The position numbers and the translations under genes were made by a program. From assembly GCF_029269835.1 (NCBI RefSeq), contig NZ_JARJBB010000031.1, forward strand, positions 1 to 40,181: a stretch of 40,181 nt of DNA. The letters are read 5' to 3'. A model generated the notes under the pieces. That model was not told the DNA's origin. It searched no databases and was given only the letters and a program-made list of their open reading frames with translations. Position 1 is the first letter of the stretch. The number at the start of each line of letters is the position of its first letter. Source of the DNA: Streptomyces tropicalis. GTDB taxonomy: Bacteria; Actinomycetota; Actinomycetes; Streptomycetales; Streptomycetaceae. Positions 16,514-26,655 of this stretch are shown here, piece by piece.

Positions 16514-16762
16514 GCCACAAGGCTATCGCTCCGCACGGGGGGCCCGTCATGAGCCGTATGTGTACAAAACCGGGGGTGGAACTTTGACGTTCTGCACAGG
16601 GGCATCGGAACCGGAACCGTCGTATCCGGGACAGGAGTGATCCGTGTGGCCGACGGGACTGCGGACCGATTCCGTCCGGAGGGGCGCGCCCTCTTGGCAG
16701 GGCGCCCCGCAGCGGGCACGTTGCCCGGGACAGCCCACCCCCGTACGAGGGAGCGCCCCGAG
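16174..16762. other. Divergent promoter region between gdh and the DJ-1/PfpI gene
   Basis: This gap of nearly 590 bp separates divergent genes. It contains the doubtful small ORF above on the minus strand. An AT-richer patch at 16555-16590 includes TTGACG (16584-16589), a plausible -35 element for the plus-strand gene, but no matching -10 was found at 17-18 bp. No RNA gene was recognised. Confidence 0.4.
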
Positions 16763-17329
16763 ATGACCCCGAAGATCCTCATCGTCACCGGCGACGCGGC
16801 GGAGTCCCTGGAGGTCCTCTACCCCTACCAGCGCCTGCGCGAGGAGGGGTACGAGGTCCACATCGCCGCTCCGGAGCGCAAGAAGCTCCGCTTCGTCGTC
16901 CACGACTTCGAGCCCGGATTCGACACCTACACCGAGAAGCCCGGCTACACCTGGCCCGCCGACCTCGCCTTCGCCGAGGTCGACCCCGGCCAGTACGCGG
17001 CCCTCGTCATCCCCGGCGGCCGGGCCCCCGAGTACCTGCGCAACGACCCCGAGCTGCGCAAGATCCTCAAGTCGTTCTTCGACACCGACAAGCCCGTCGC
17101 CCAGATCTGCCACGGGCCCCTGCTCACCGCCGCGGTCGACGGCCTGCGCGGCCGGCGCGTCACGGCCTACCCCGCGCTGGAGCCGGACATGCAGACGGCC
17201 GGCGCGTCCTTCCAGGACACCGAGGCGGTCGTCGACGGCACCCTGGTCTCCTCCCGCGCCTGGCCGGACCACCCGGCCTGGATGCGGGAGTTCCTGACGG
17301 TCCTGCGCACCAAGGCCCCGGTGACCTGA
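16763..17329 (+). CDS. DJ-1/PfpI family protein
   Basis: This 188-residue protein has the class I glutamine-amidotransferase-like fold of the DJ-1/PfpI superfamily. The nucleophile elbow is AQICHGPLL with Cys116 followed by His117, and the partner acidic residue is probably Glu14 (DAAES). The strand AALVIPGGRAPEYLR is typical. Members act as intracellular peptidases, deglycases or chaperones; which applies here cannot be read from sequence. ATG 16763 is chosen because GAGGGAG (16747-16753) lies 9 nt upstream and the N-terminus then begins at the first beta strand. An upstream in-frame ATG at 16637 would add 42 residues of low-complexity sequence. Confidence 0.88.
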   Translation: MTPKILIVTGDAAESLEVLYPYQRLREEGYEVHIAAPERKKLRFVVHDFEPGFDTYTEKPGYTWPADLAFAEVDPGQYAALVIPGGRAPEYLRNDPELRKILKSFFDTDKPVAQICHGPLLTAAVDGLRGRRVTAYPALEPDMQTAGASFQDTEAVVDGTLVSSRAWPDHPAWMREFLTVLRTKAPVT

Positions 17330-17369
17330 CGCGGCGCGGTGCACGTCCTCGCGCGAGCCGGCCACCGGG

Positions 17370-17430
17370 CTGCGCGGGGGCGGCCGCCGGCCTGCGCGAG
17401 GGCGGACACCCACCTGCACGAGGGCGGACG
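17370..17430. repeat. Three degenerate 22-bp repeats
   Basis: CTGCGCGGGGGCGGCC (17370), CTGCGCGAGGGCGGAC (17392) and CTGCACGAGGGCGGAC (17414) recur with exact 22-bp spacing in the gap between the convergent PfpI and HAD genes. Function unknown. Confidence 0.6.
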
Positions 17431-17486
17431 GGGACGATCGGCGACGGACTCCCGAGCTCCCGCCCCCGCGAGCCGCTCCGCCGCGC

Positions 17487-18152
17487 TCAGGCGGCCAGGC
17501 GGCGGGCCTCCGCGACCGCCTCCGCCAGCGTGTCCACCACCGGGGCGCCCGCCCCCTCCAGACTGGCCCGGCCGTGCGAGCCACCCGTGTAGAGCACCGC
17601 GTGCGCTCCCGCGTGCCGAGCGGCCACCGCGTCGTCGGCCGCGTCGCCGATCACCACGGTGCGCGCCGGGTCCACCGCCCCGGCCAGCGCGCCGAGGTGG
17701 CGCACCATGTGCTCGGCCTTGCTGCCCCCGGACGGCCCGGTCCGCCCGTCGACGCGCAGGAAGTGCGTCTCGATGCCGAAGCCCCGGACCAGGGGGAGGA
17801 GGTCGTCGTGCCCGTACATGCTGAGGATGGACTGGCTGTGCCCGGCCGACGCCCACCCCGCCAGCAGCTCGGCCGCGCCCTCGGTCAGCCGGCAGCGCAC
17901 CCGGTGCTCGGAGTAGTACCGGTGGAAGACCTCGTCCATGACCAGCCACTCCGCGTCGGAGGGCAGCCGGCCGAGCAGCCGCTCGTAGAACTTCGGCACC
18001 GGCACGCAGTACAGCGCCCGGTACGTCTCCAGCGTGATCGGCGCGAGGCCCAGCTCGGCGAAGGCCGCGTTCGTCGCTCCGATGATCGCGTCGTTGTCGT
18101 GGAACAGCGTCCCGTTCCAGTCCCAGACGATGTGCGCCCCTGACGTCCCCAT
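17487..18152 (-). CDS. HAD-superfamily hydrolase with DxN motif
   Basis: This 221-residue phosphoglycolate-phosphatase-like HAD protein has a helical cap after motif I. Motif I reads HIVWDWNGTLFHD, with the nucleophile Asp11 but Asn13 where most HAD phosphatases carry the general acid/base Asp. Motif II is near SILSMYG, the motif III lysine lies in GGSKAEHM, and motif IV is VVIGDAADD. The Asp-to-Asn change occurs in a subset of actinobacterial HAD proteins but should lower or change phosphatase chemistry. The start at 18152 is the ATG immediately before the conserved strand. The substrate is unknown, and the gene is not tightly linked to its neighbours. Confidence 0.87.
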   Translation of the reverse strand: MGTSGAHIVWDWNGTLFHDNDAIIGATNAAFAELGLAPITLETYRALYCVPVPKFYERLLGRLPSDAEWLVMDEVFHRYYSEHRVRCRLTEGAAELLAGWASAGHSQSILSMYGHDDLLPLVRGFGIETHFLRVDGRTGPSGGSKAEHMVRHLGALAGAVDPARTVVIGDAADDAVAARHAGAHAVLYTGGSHGRASLEGAGAPVVDTLAEAVAEARRLAA

Positions 18153-18280
18153 GCCGAAGAACGTACCCCCCGCCGCCGACAGCGCAGAAGACAGCAGGTC
18201 AGGGGAGGCCGGGGTCGGAAGGCCGGCGGGCCGGGCGGGCGGGACCGTCCGGTGCGGCGGTGCGGCGGCGCCGGCGCGGG

Positions 18281-18796
18281 TCAGTCCGCCGGGCCGACCA
18301 GGTTCGGGATCTCCTGCGTGGCGAACCAGAGCAGCTCGTGGTCCTCGGCGCCGTCCACGACGGACTGCGCGTCGTCGTCCCCCGCGTCCGCCGCACCGAG
18401 CGCCCCGGCCGCCGCGGCCACGTCCGCCTCCGCGTCGTCCGCGTCCACGTGCACCGCGGCCGCCTTGGCCAGGGGCACCGCCCCGGCCACCCGGACCTCG
18501 CCGGGCGCGTCCGGGTCCGTCCCGCGGCCGGGACCGGCCGTCGCGGCGCCGTCGGGGACGTCCACGGCGACCACGACCCGGCGCCGGGGCGCGGCCGGGT
18601 CGGCCGCGAGCAGCCGCAGCGAGGCCAGCGCGGAGCGGCTCAGCGCGGCGTACTCCAGCTCCTCGATGTCCTCGGAGAGGTACCACTCCCGCAGGGCGGG
18701 CGTGACGGCGTACGCGGTCAGCGGCGCCGCCCCCAGTTCGCCCGTCCTGTGCGCCTCGGCGAGCCCGGGGAGGGTCAGGGGGACGTAGACGCGCAT
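18281..18796 (-). CDS. DUF6912-type conserved actinobacterial protein
   Basis: This 171-residue protein begins MRVYVPLTLPGL, with a conserved N-terminal half (about residues 1-75, including AYAVTPALREWYLSEDIEEL) that is found next to secA-region genes in actinobacteria. A strongly acidic, Ala/Asp-rich middle (residues ~115-150) follows, then a conserved end (LLWFATQEIPNLV). There is no signal peptide or membrane segment, so it is cytosolic. Function is unknown. It is divergent from the Rv3235-family gene. The DUF assignment is from memory of the family's N-terminal signature. Confidence 0.75.
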   Translation of the reverse strand: MRVYVPLTLPGLAEAHRTGELGAAPLTAYAVTPALREWYLSEDIEELEYAALSRSALASLRLLAADPAAPRRRVVVAVDVPDGAATAGPGRGTDPDAPGEVRVAGAVPLAKAAAVHVDADDAEADVAAAAGALGAADAGDDDAQSVVDGAEDHELLWFATQEIPNLVGPAD

Positions 18797-19125
18797 GGTG
18801 GCCGCTTTCGTGGTCGGTGGGCTCCGCAGGGGCTCAGGGCGGCGGCGGATCCCGACGTCCGGAGGGGCTTCAGGATACGTGCGGGAGTCCCCTTTCGAGC
18901 CCCCCTCCGGGGCCCCGGAGGCGTCCACCCGGCACCGTGCGTGTCACCCGGTGCCCCCCTGTTCCCCGAAGGACTGCCGGGGCCGCCGTCACCCGGATAA
19001 GTGAATTCCGGAGCCGCCTCCGGGCGGCGCCGTGCTCCTTGCCTCCGCTCCCTCCGGCCCCGTACAAGATCCCCGACAGAAAGTTACCGACCGGTACCAA
19101 CCGGGCCATGTCGATCGGGGACGCC
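18797..19125. other. Divergent intergenic region with an 18-bp palindrome
   Basis: The region of about 330 bp separates the DUF6912-type gene (minus) and the Rv3235-family gene (plus). It holds a perfect palindrome CCTCCGGGGCCCCGGAGG (18904-18921) and, close to the plus-strand start, a run GTTACCGACCGGTACCAACC (19083-19102) that may be a binding site or promoter part. No gene or RNA is recognised. Confidence 0.4.
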
Positions 19126-19881
19126 ATGCACAAGGTCATGAACAGGAACCAGCGCCGCGCCGGCACCCGCCCCGCGGGCCGCCGCGATGCCGGCCGCCCC
19201 GGCGGTGTCCCGCCGCGCGTCCCGGGCGGCGCCCCGGCCCGCGCGGCGGGCGGCGCGCGCCCCCCGGGGCCGCCGGGCGGCCGTGGGGACGCCCGGACGC
19301 GGCCCGCGGACACTCGCCCGCCGACCGTGCCCGCGGGCCCCGGAGGCGGCGCCGTGGGCCGCCCGACGGGCCCCTCTCGCCCGACCGGCACGCTCCCGGC
19401 CCCGGCCGTGCGGCGCGGAACGCCTCCGGGCAGCGGCGGAACGGCCCTGGGGGAACCCGCCGGCAGGGCCGCGGACCCCGCCGGCCGCACCGCCGCGGCG
19501 GGCGGCGCCCCCGGGACGGGCCCGCGGACACTGCCGGACCCCGTCACCGCCGAGCTCTTCGCCGACCGCCTCCTCGCCGTCCTCAGCGGCCTGCGCCCCG
19601 TCCACTGGATGCTCCGCCACACCGCGGGCCGCGCCTACGACGAACTGGCCTGGCTCGCCGACCGCGGCACGCTGCGCACCCGCGGCACCCGCCCCGTCGT
19701 CCGCGACCTCGGCTGGTTCGTGCCCCGGCCCGGCGCCCTGGAGGCCTTCGCCCGCATCGGCGCGGGCGAGCAGCTGCGGGCCATGGCCTTCCGGCTGGAA
19801 CGCGGCCGCGACCTGCGCTGGCGGTGCACCGCGGTGGAACTGGGCGGCCCCCGCATGCCCCGTGCGGACGACGACCGGTGA
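19126..19881 (+). CDS. Rv3235-family protein
   Basis: This 251-residue protein has two parts. The first ~140 residues are a disordered Pro/Gly/Ala/Arg-rich linker. The last ~105 residues form a compact domain (LPDPVTAELFADRLLAVLSG, then PVHWMLRHTAGRAYDEL and RWRCTAVELG) that matches the Rv3235/DUF6459 family, whose gene lies near secA in mycobacteria as well. Function is unknown; genomic linkage to secA is the only clue. The start is uncertain: ATG 19126 has GGGGAC about 6 nt upstream, with ATG 19108 and 19138 as in-frame options. It converges with secA. Confidence 0.8.
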   Translation: MHKVMNRNQRRAGTRPAGRRDAGRPGGVPPRVPGGAPARAAGGARPPGPPGGRGDARTRPADTRPPTVPAGPGGGAVGRPTGPSRPTGTLPAPAVRRGTPPGSGGTALGEPAGRAADPAGRTAAAGGAPGTGPRTLPDPVTAELFADRLLAVLSGLRPVHWMLRHTAGRAYDELAWLADRGTLRTRGTRPVVRDLGWFVPRPGALEAFARIGAGEQLRAMAFRLERGRDLRWRCTAVELGGPRMPRADDDR

Positions 19882-19887
19882 CACGCC

Positions 19888-19953
19888 GGAGGGCCGGGCA
19901 CCCCGACGGATGCCCGGCCCTCCACACCCTGCCGCCCCGCACGGAGCGGCAGG
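19888..19953. terminator. Two tandem hairpins between convergent Rv3235-family gene and secA
   Basis: Hairpin 1 has a perfect 13-bp stem (GGAGGGCCGGGCA 19888-19900, TGCCCGGCCCTCC 19911-19923). Hairpin 2 has an 8-bp stem (CCTGCCGC 19928-19935, GCGGCAGG 19946-19953) with an inner CCG/CGG pair. They fill the 77-bp convergent gap and should end transcription from both genes. Confidence 0.82.
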
Positions 19954-19958
19954 TCGTG

Positions 19959-22775
<2,817 letters not shown>

Positions 22776-22844
22776 GGGGGTTGGTCTCCTTGCCGGTCGG
22801 GCCTGGGACGGTCGGTTTTCCATGGGACGTACTGAGCAACGGCC

Positions 22845-22900
22845 ATCGTATGCGAGGACCCCGCCAGGCCGGGAGGGCCTGCCGTGGGAGCGGTCCTCGC
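22845..22900 (-). promoter_or_regulatory. secA promoter candidate overlapped by nested inverted repeats
   Basis: In the secA direction a -10-like TACGAT (complement of 22845-22850) is directly preceded by two nested inverted repeats: an outer GCGAGGACC (22852-22860) with GGTCCTCGC (22892-22900), and an inner CAGGCC (22865-22870) with GGCCTG (22876-22881). The repeat covers the expected -35 region. It lies between divergent genes, so a terminator role is unlikely. The TSS would be about 60 nt before the GTG start. Confidence 0.5.
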
Positions 22901-23046
22901 GGCTTTCGCTTCGCCTTCACAGGGGACAACGGACGGGGGTCGCGGATGGTGCCGCGGCGCGCGGCGAATTGCGCGAATTGTGACCGCTCGCTCACTCACC
23001 GGGAATGAAATGGCGCATCCGCACGCGGGCCGCGCAGAATCGGCCG

Positions 23047-23625
23047 ATGGAACCCGTCACGATCACCACCGGCCGCCTCCGCCTGCGCACCGTCGGTCCC
23101 GGGGACACCGACGCGGTGTACGCCGCCGCGCAGGACCCGGACATCCAGCGCTGGACGACCATCCCCTCCCCCTATCTGCCCGAGCACGCGCACGGCTTCA
23201 CGGAGCGGACCGTCCCCCGGGGCTGGGCCGACGGCTCGATGTTCACCTTCGGCGTGTTCCTGCCCGGCGGGGACCTGGCCGGCATGCTCAGCATCACCCG
23301 GCGCGGCCCGGGCGAGGGCGAGGTCGGCTTCTGGGCGGCCGGGGAGCACCGCGGCCGCGGGTACGTCACCGAGGCCGTCGTCGCCACCGCCCGCTGGGCC
23401 TTCGCCGAGCTGCCCCTGGACCGCCTGGAGTGGCGCGCCGAGGTCGGCAACGCGGGCTCCCGCGCGGTGGCAGAACGCGCCGGGTTCCGTATCGAGGGAA
23501 CCCTGCGCTCGGCCGTCCTCAACAAGGGGGTGCGCCGTGACTGCTGGGTGGGCTCCCTGCTCCCCTCGGACGTCGGCCTCTCTTCGGCGGCACCCTATGT
23601 GCCCGCCCCCGCGCGCCCGCGGTAG
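23047..23625 (+). CDS. GNAT-family N-acetyltransferase (RimJ/RimL-like)
   Basis: This 192-residue acetyl-CoA-dependent acetyltransferase has the four GNAT motifs in order: N-terminal TGRLRLRTVGPGDTDAVYAA, the strand before the pyrophosphate loop GEVGFWAAGE, the acetyl-CoA loop HRGRGYVTEAV (about residues 100-110), and the C-terminal WRAEVGNAGSRAVAERAGF. This arrangement is typical of the RimJ/RimL (Acetyltransf_3) group, which acetylate protein N-termini or small amines; the substrate is unknown. The C-terminal ~20 residues are Pro/Ala-rich. ATG 23047 is chosen; CAGAAT ends 6 nt upstream and no Shine-Dalgarno is seen, so it may be leaderless. It is divergent from secA. Confidence 0.88.
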   Translation: MEPVTITTGRLRLRTVGPGDTDAVYAAAQDPDIQRWTTIPSPYLPEHAHGFTERTVPRGWADGSMFTFGVFLPGGDLAGMLSITRRGPGEGEVGFWAAGEHRGRGYVTEAVVATARWAFAELPLDRLEWRAEVGNAGSRAVAERAGFRIEGTLRSAVLNKGVRRDCWVGSLLPSDVGLSSAAPYVPAPARPR

Positions 23626-23744
23626 AGGACCCCGCGCCGCCCCCGGCCGGCTCCGGAGCGGGGGCCCGGGGACGTGTCCCGCACCGTGGCGCGTCGTGCC
23701 CGCGGGGAGGAGGGTTCCGGCAGGAATCCGCAGGCCGGGCGGCA

Positions 23745-23767
23745 CTGTCAGTGCCACGCCCTAGGGT
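23745..23767 (+). promoter_or_regulatory. RecA-NDp (PafBC-type) DNA-damage promoter
   Basis: CTGTCAGTG (23745-23753), then exactly 8 nt, then TAGGGT (23762-23767) matches the actinobacterial RecA-independent DNA-damage promoter consensus tTGTCRgtg-N8-TANNNT at all defined positions except the weakly conserved first T. It lies directly before the YcaQ-type DNA glycosylase ATG (23774), so the mRNA would be leaderless. The upstream box also forms a palindrome GGCACTG-T-CAGTGCC (23741-23755). Known activator of this promoter class: PafBC. Confidence 0.82.
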
Positions 23768-23773
23768 GCGAGC

Positions 23774-24949
23774 ATGACGACCGCCCCGCGTCCCGCCACC
23801 GGCCTGTCGGCCGACGAAGCCCGTCGCATCGCCCTGCGCGCCCAAGGTCTGCTCGGGGCGCCGGACCGGAAGTCCGGCGTCCGCGGAGTCCTGCGCCACC
23901 TGGGCGCGGTCCAGCTGGACACGATCTCGGTCCTCGCCCGCTCCCACGAGCTCGTCCCCTGCGCCCGGCTCGGCGCGACCGGCCGCCGCACCGTCGAGGA
24001 CGCGTACTGGAAGGGCACCCACGCCTTCGAGTACTGGTCCCACGCCGCCTGCATCCTCCCCATCGAGGAGTGGCCGCACTTCGCCTTCCGCCGCCGCGCC
24101 TACCGCAACCGCCCGCACTGGAACCACGAGCTGCCCGACGGCGCCTACGACCAGGTCGTCAAGCAGCTCCGGGCCGAAGGCCCCCTGACGGCGACGGAGC
24201 TGGGCGGCGCCAAGAAGACCAGCGAGTGGTGGGACTGGTCCGGCACCAAGGTCGCCGTGGAGCGCGCGCTGATGTACGGCGAGGTCGTCTGCGTCGAGCG
24301 CCGCGGCTGGAAGCGGGTGTACGACCTCGCCGAGCGCGCGGTCCCGTCGGCCCTGCTGCACGACGAGCTCGACGACACCGAGTGCCTGCGGCGCCTGGTC
24401 CGCCTCGCCGGACAGTCCCTCGGCGTCGGCACCCGCGCGGACATCGCCGACTACCACCGGCTCAAGGGCGAGCAGGTCGACGCGGTGATCGCGGACTCGG
24501 GCCTGGTCCCGGTCGCGGTCGAGGGCTGGGGCAAGCCGGCCTGGGCCGACCCGGCGGCGCTGGCGACGCCTCCGCGCGGCCGCCACCGCACCACCCTGCT
24601 GTCCCCCTTCGACTCCCTGATCTGGGAGCGGGCGCGCACGGAGCGGATCTTCGGCTTCACCCACCGCCTGGAGGCGTACGTCCCGAAGCCGAAGCGGGTG
24701 CACGGCTACTTCGCCATGCCGGTACTGGCCGGCGGCCGCCTCGTGGGCCGGGTCGACCCCGCCCGCGAGGGCCGCACCCTGGTCGCCAGGCAGGTCACCC
24801 TGGACGGCGCCGCCGCCGTGCCCGCCGTGGCGCAGGCGCTGGTCGAGGCGGCGAGCTGGGTGGACTGCACGGACGTCCGCGTGGAGCGGGTGGAGGCGCC
24901 GGAGCTGCGGGTGCCCCTGGCACGTGAGCTGGCCCGCGCGCCGGCCTGA
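23774..24949 (+). CDS. YcaQ/AlkZ-type winged-helix DNA glycosylase
   Basis: This 391-residue member of the HTH_42 (DUF1006/YcaQ) family is composed of tandem winged helices and a beta barrel. The family includes AlkZ and Escherichia coli YcaQ (AlkX), glycosylases that unhook alkylated bases and interstrand crosslinks. The catalytic motif of the YcaQ branch, Q-x-D, is present as Gln47-Leu48-Asp49 in AVQLDTISVLARSH; the self-resistance AlkZ branch has Q-x-Q. The family motif FEYWSHAACILP (near 92) and the barrel segment LLSPFDSLIWERART are also conserved. It should act on DNA crosslinks in general repair rather than as a biosynthetic-cluster resistance gene, since no such cluster is nearby. The promoter in front matches a DNA-damage class. 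Confidence 0.88.
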   Translation: MTTAPRPATGLSADEARRIALRAQGLLGAPDRKSGVRGVLRHLGAVQLDTISVLARSHELVPCARLGATGRRTVEDAYWKGTHAFEYWSHAACILPIEEWPHFAFRRRAYRNRPHWNHELPDGAYDQVVKQLRAEGPLTATELGGAKKTSEWWDWSGTKVAVERALMYGEVVCVERRGWKRVYDLAERAVPSALLHDELDDTECLRRLVRLAGQSLGVGTRADIADYHRLKGEQVDAVIADSGLVPVAVEGWGKPAWADPAALATPPRGRHRTTLLSPFDSLIWERARTERIFGFTHRLEAYVPKPKRVHGYFAMPVLAGGRLVGRVDPAREGRTLVARQVTLDGAAAVPAVAQALVEAASWVDCTDVRVERVEAPELRVPLARELARAPA

Positions 24950-24951
24950 GG

Positions 24952-25002
24952 GCAGGGGGGCGCCGGCGGATCGCCGACCCGGGGCCCGCGCCGGATCCTG
25001 CC
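24952..25002. terminator. Imperfect hairpin between convergent ycaQ-like and response regulator genes
   Basis: GGCAGG (24952-24957) pairs with CCTGCC (24997-25002), and inside it GGCGC (24959-24963) pairs with GCGCC (24988-24992). It lies in the 57-bp convergent gap and may terminate both genes. Confidence 0.45.
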
Positions 25003-25006
25003 GGAC

Positions 25007-25753
25007 CTAGCGGATCTCGAGGATCTTCTCGCGCATCGCGTAGACCACGGCCTCCATCCTGGAGTGGAGCTGCAGCTTCTCCAGGATGTTGCGGACGTGG
25101 TTCTTCACGGTGTTCTCGGAGATGAACAGCTCCTTGGCGATGTCCCGGTTGTTCATCCCGGTGGCGACGAGCTTGAGGACCTCCAGCTCGCGGTCGGTGA
25201 GCCGGGGCGCGGGCACGAGCCGGCGCTCGTCGGTCCGCTGGATCATCGACTTGAACTCGGTGAGCAGCTTCGACGCCATGGACGGGCTGATCTGCGACTG
25301 CCCGTCGGCCACGGCCCGGATGGCGGTGGCCACCTCGTCCGTGGAGATCTCCTTGAGGAGGTAGCCGGTGGCGCCCGCCTTGATCGCGTCGTAGAGGTCG
25401 GCCTCCTCGTCGCTGATCGTCAGCATGATGATCTTGGCGCTGGGGGCGACCTCCTTGATGGAGGTGCAGGCCTCGATGCCGCCCCGCTTCGGCATCCGCA
25501 CGTCCATCAGCACGATGTCCGGCAGCAGGTCGGCGGCCTTGTCGACGGCCTCGGCGCCGTCCCCGGCCTCGCCGACGACCTGGATGTCCTCCTCGGCGGC
25601 GAGCACGATCTCCAGGCCGCGGCGGAACAGGGCGTGATCGTCCACGACCAGGACCCTGATCGGCTCCCCGCGGGGAGCACCCGCGTCCGGGCCCATGCCG
25701 ACGACGCCGCCGCCGGCGTCCTCGTCCCGCATCGGTCCGAAGCTGTCCGCCAT
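25007..25753 (-). CDS. NarL/LuxR-family response regulator
   Basis: This 248-residue regulator has a disordered N-terminus of ~32 residues, then a receiver domain with the acidic pair Asp38-Asp39, phospho-acceptor Asp84 (VLMDVRMPK) and Lys134 (YLLKE). A LuxR-type helix-turn-helix covers about residues 183-240 (LTDRELEVLKLVATGMNNRD, then ISENTVKNHVRNILEKL). All receiver key residues are intact, so it can be phosphorylated, but no histidine kinase gene is adjacent, making it an orphan. A near-perfect GGGGGAGGA Shine-Dalgarno lies 5 nt before the ATG. It is downstream of hpf but separated by a hairpin, so it probably has its own promoter. Confidence 0.92.
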   Translation of the reverse strand: MADSFGPMRDEDAGGGVVGMGPDAGAPRGEPIRVLVVDDHALFRRGLEIVLAAEEDIQVVGEAGDGAEAVDKAADLLPDIVLMDVRMPKRGGIEACTSIKEVAPSAKIIMLTISDEEADLYDAIKAGATGYLLKEISTDEVATAIRAVADGQSQISPSMASKLLTEFKSMIQRTDERRLVPAPRLTDRELEVLKLVATGMNNRDIAKELFISENTVKNHVRNILEKLQLHSRMEAVVYAMREKILEIR

Positions 25754-25898
25754 CGTTCCTCCCCCTGAAGGCTCGGCCTGCTGTGCGAATGCCATCGCCA
25801 ACCCAAGGCAACAGCCCATCGGTTGGGCCGTTGCGGCCATGATTCCATGCCCGGACGCCGCCGCGGTGTCAGAGCGGTGCGCGAAGGGGTCGCACACC

Positions 25899-25939
25899 GG
25901 TGCCCCTGGGGGCGCAAAACAGCGCGCTCCAGGGGCACC
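25899..25939 (-). terminator. Terminator hairpin after hpf
   Basis: A perfect 11-bp stem GGTGCCCCTGG (25899-25909) with CCAGGGGCACC (25929-25939) lies 24 nt past the hpf stop codon and upstream of the response regulator gene on the same strand. The loop holds further GC pairing and a TTTT stretch. Confidence 0.75.
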
Positions 25940-25962
25940 ATCGCGTCTGCCGGACGGGCGGG

Positions 25963-26655
25963 TCAGCCGCCCAGTGTGCCGCCGGCCTCAGGCGGGGGAG
26001 CCTGAGTGACCATCGTGTCCGTCGTCAGGTGGATGACGCCGTAGTCGTAGGCGTGCCGCCGGTAGACGACGCTCGGCTCCTTGGTCTCGGAGTCGACGAA
26101 GAGGTAGAAGTCGTGCCCGACCAGCTCCATCTCGTAGAGAGCCTGGTCGAGGGTCATCGGGGACGCGACGTGGGTCTTCTCGCGGACGACGAGGGGGCCG
26201 TCACCCTGGACCTCCAGCGAGCCGATCCGCTTGGTGGGCACCCGGCCCTCCGCGTCCTCCTGGGTGGTGAGCGTGTTTCCGTTCAGCGTCGCCGCGCCGG
26301 GGACGTGGTCGGGGACCTCGGCAGCCGAGATCCGGCGCGCCCCGCGCCGTGAGAACCGCTTGTCGTGCTGCTTGCGCAGCCGGGCGTCCAGCTTCTCCGC
26401 GGCCAGGTCGAGGGCCGCGTACGGGTCACTGGCTGCCGCCTCCGCCCGGATCACCGGTCCGCGGGAGCGGAGCGTGATCTCCACTCGGTCGCAGCGGTCG
26501 GCCTGTCGGGGGTTGGGCTCCTTGGACACCTCGACGTCGAGGCTGATCACCTTGCCGTCGAGCTTCTGGATCTTCTCCAGCTTCAGCTTCTCGGCCACGT
26601 GCTTGCGGAACCGCTCGGGCACCTCGGTCTTGCGGCCCTTGACGACGATGTCCAC
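25963..26655 (-). CDS. hpf: Long ribosome hibernation promoting factor HPF
   Basis: This 230-residue long-type HPF (RaiA family) pairs ribosomes into inactive 100S dimers in stationary phase and stress. The N-terminal S30AE domain (residues 1-105: DIVVKGRKTEVPERFRKHV, then YAALDLAAEKLDARLRKQHD) binds the decoding site. A flexible linker (~110-165) leads to the C-terminal dimerisation domain (~170-225: SPMTLDQALYEMELVGHDF, then FVDSETKEPSVVYRR). The start GTG 26655 is the homology-supported one, with GGAG 6 nt upstream. The leader is about 130 nt from the predicted promoter. The order hpf-comF-lpqB-mtrB-mtrA is conserved in actinobacteria. Confidence 0.95.
   Translation of the reverse strand: MDIVVKGRKTEVPERFRKHVAEKLKLEKIQKLDGKVISLDVEVSKEPNPRQADRCDRVEITLRSRGPVIRAEAAASDPYAALDLAAEKLDARLRKQHDKRFSRRGARRISAAEVPDHVPGAATLNGNTLTTQEDAEGRVPTKRIGSLEVQGDGPLVVREKTHVASPMTLDQALYEMELVGHDFYLFVDSETKEPSVVYRRHAYDYGVIHLTTDTMVTQAPPPEAGGTLGG

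Noticed and set aside
16578..16610. Extracytoplasmic-sigma-factor promoter (GGAAC) upstream of the DJ-1/PfpI gene
   Set aside because: GGAAC is present at 16578-16582, but no matching -10 (GTT, TCT or CGTC) is found at the required distance.
19083..19104. GTAAC-like direct repeat as an MtrA or GlnR box upstream of the Rv3235-family gene
   Set aside because: Only one half matches GTAAC; the second (GTACC) is imperfect and the spacing does not fit the known arrangement.
23722..23750. SigR-type promoter (GGAAT-N18-GTT) before the YcaQ-like gene
   Set aside because: The -10 triplet at N18 is TGT, and the RecA-NDp match at the same place fits far better.
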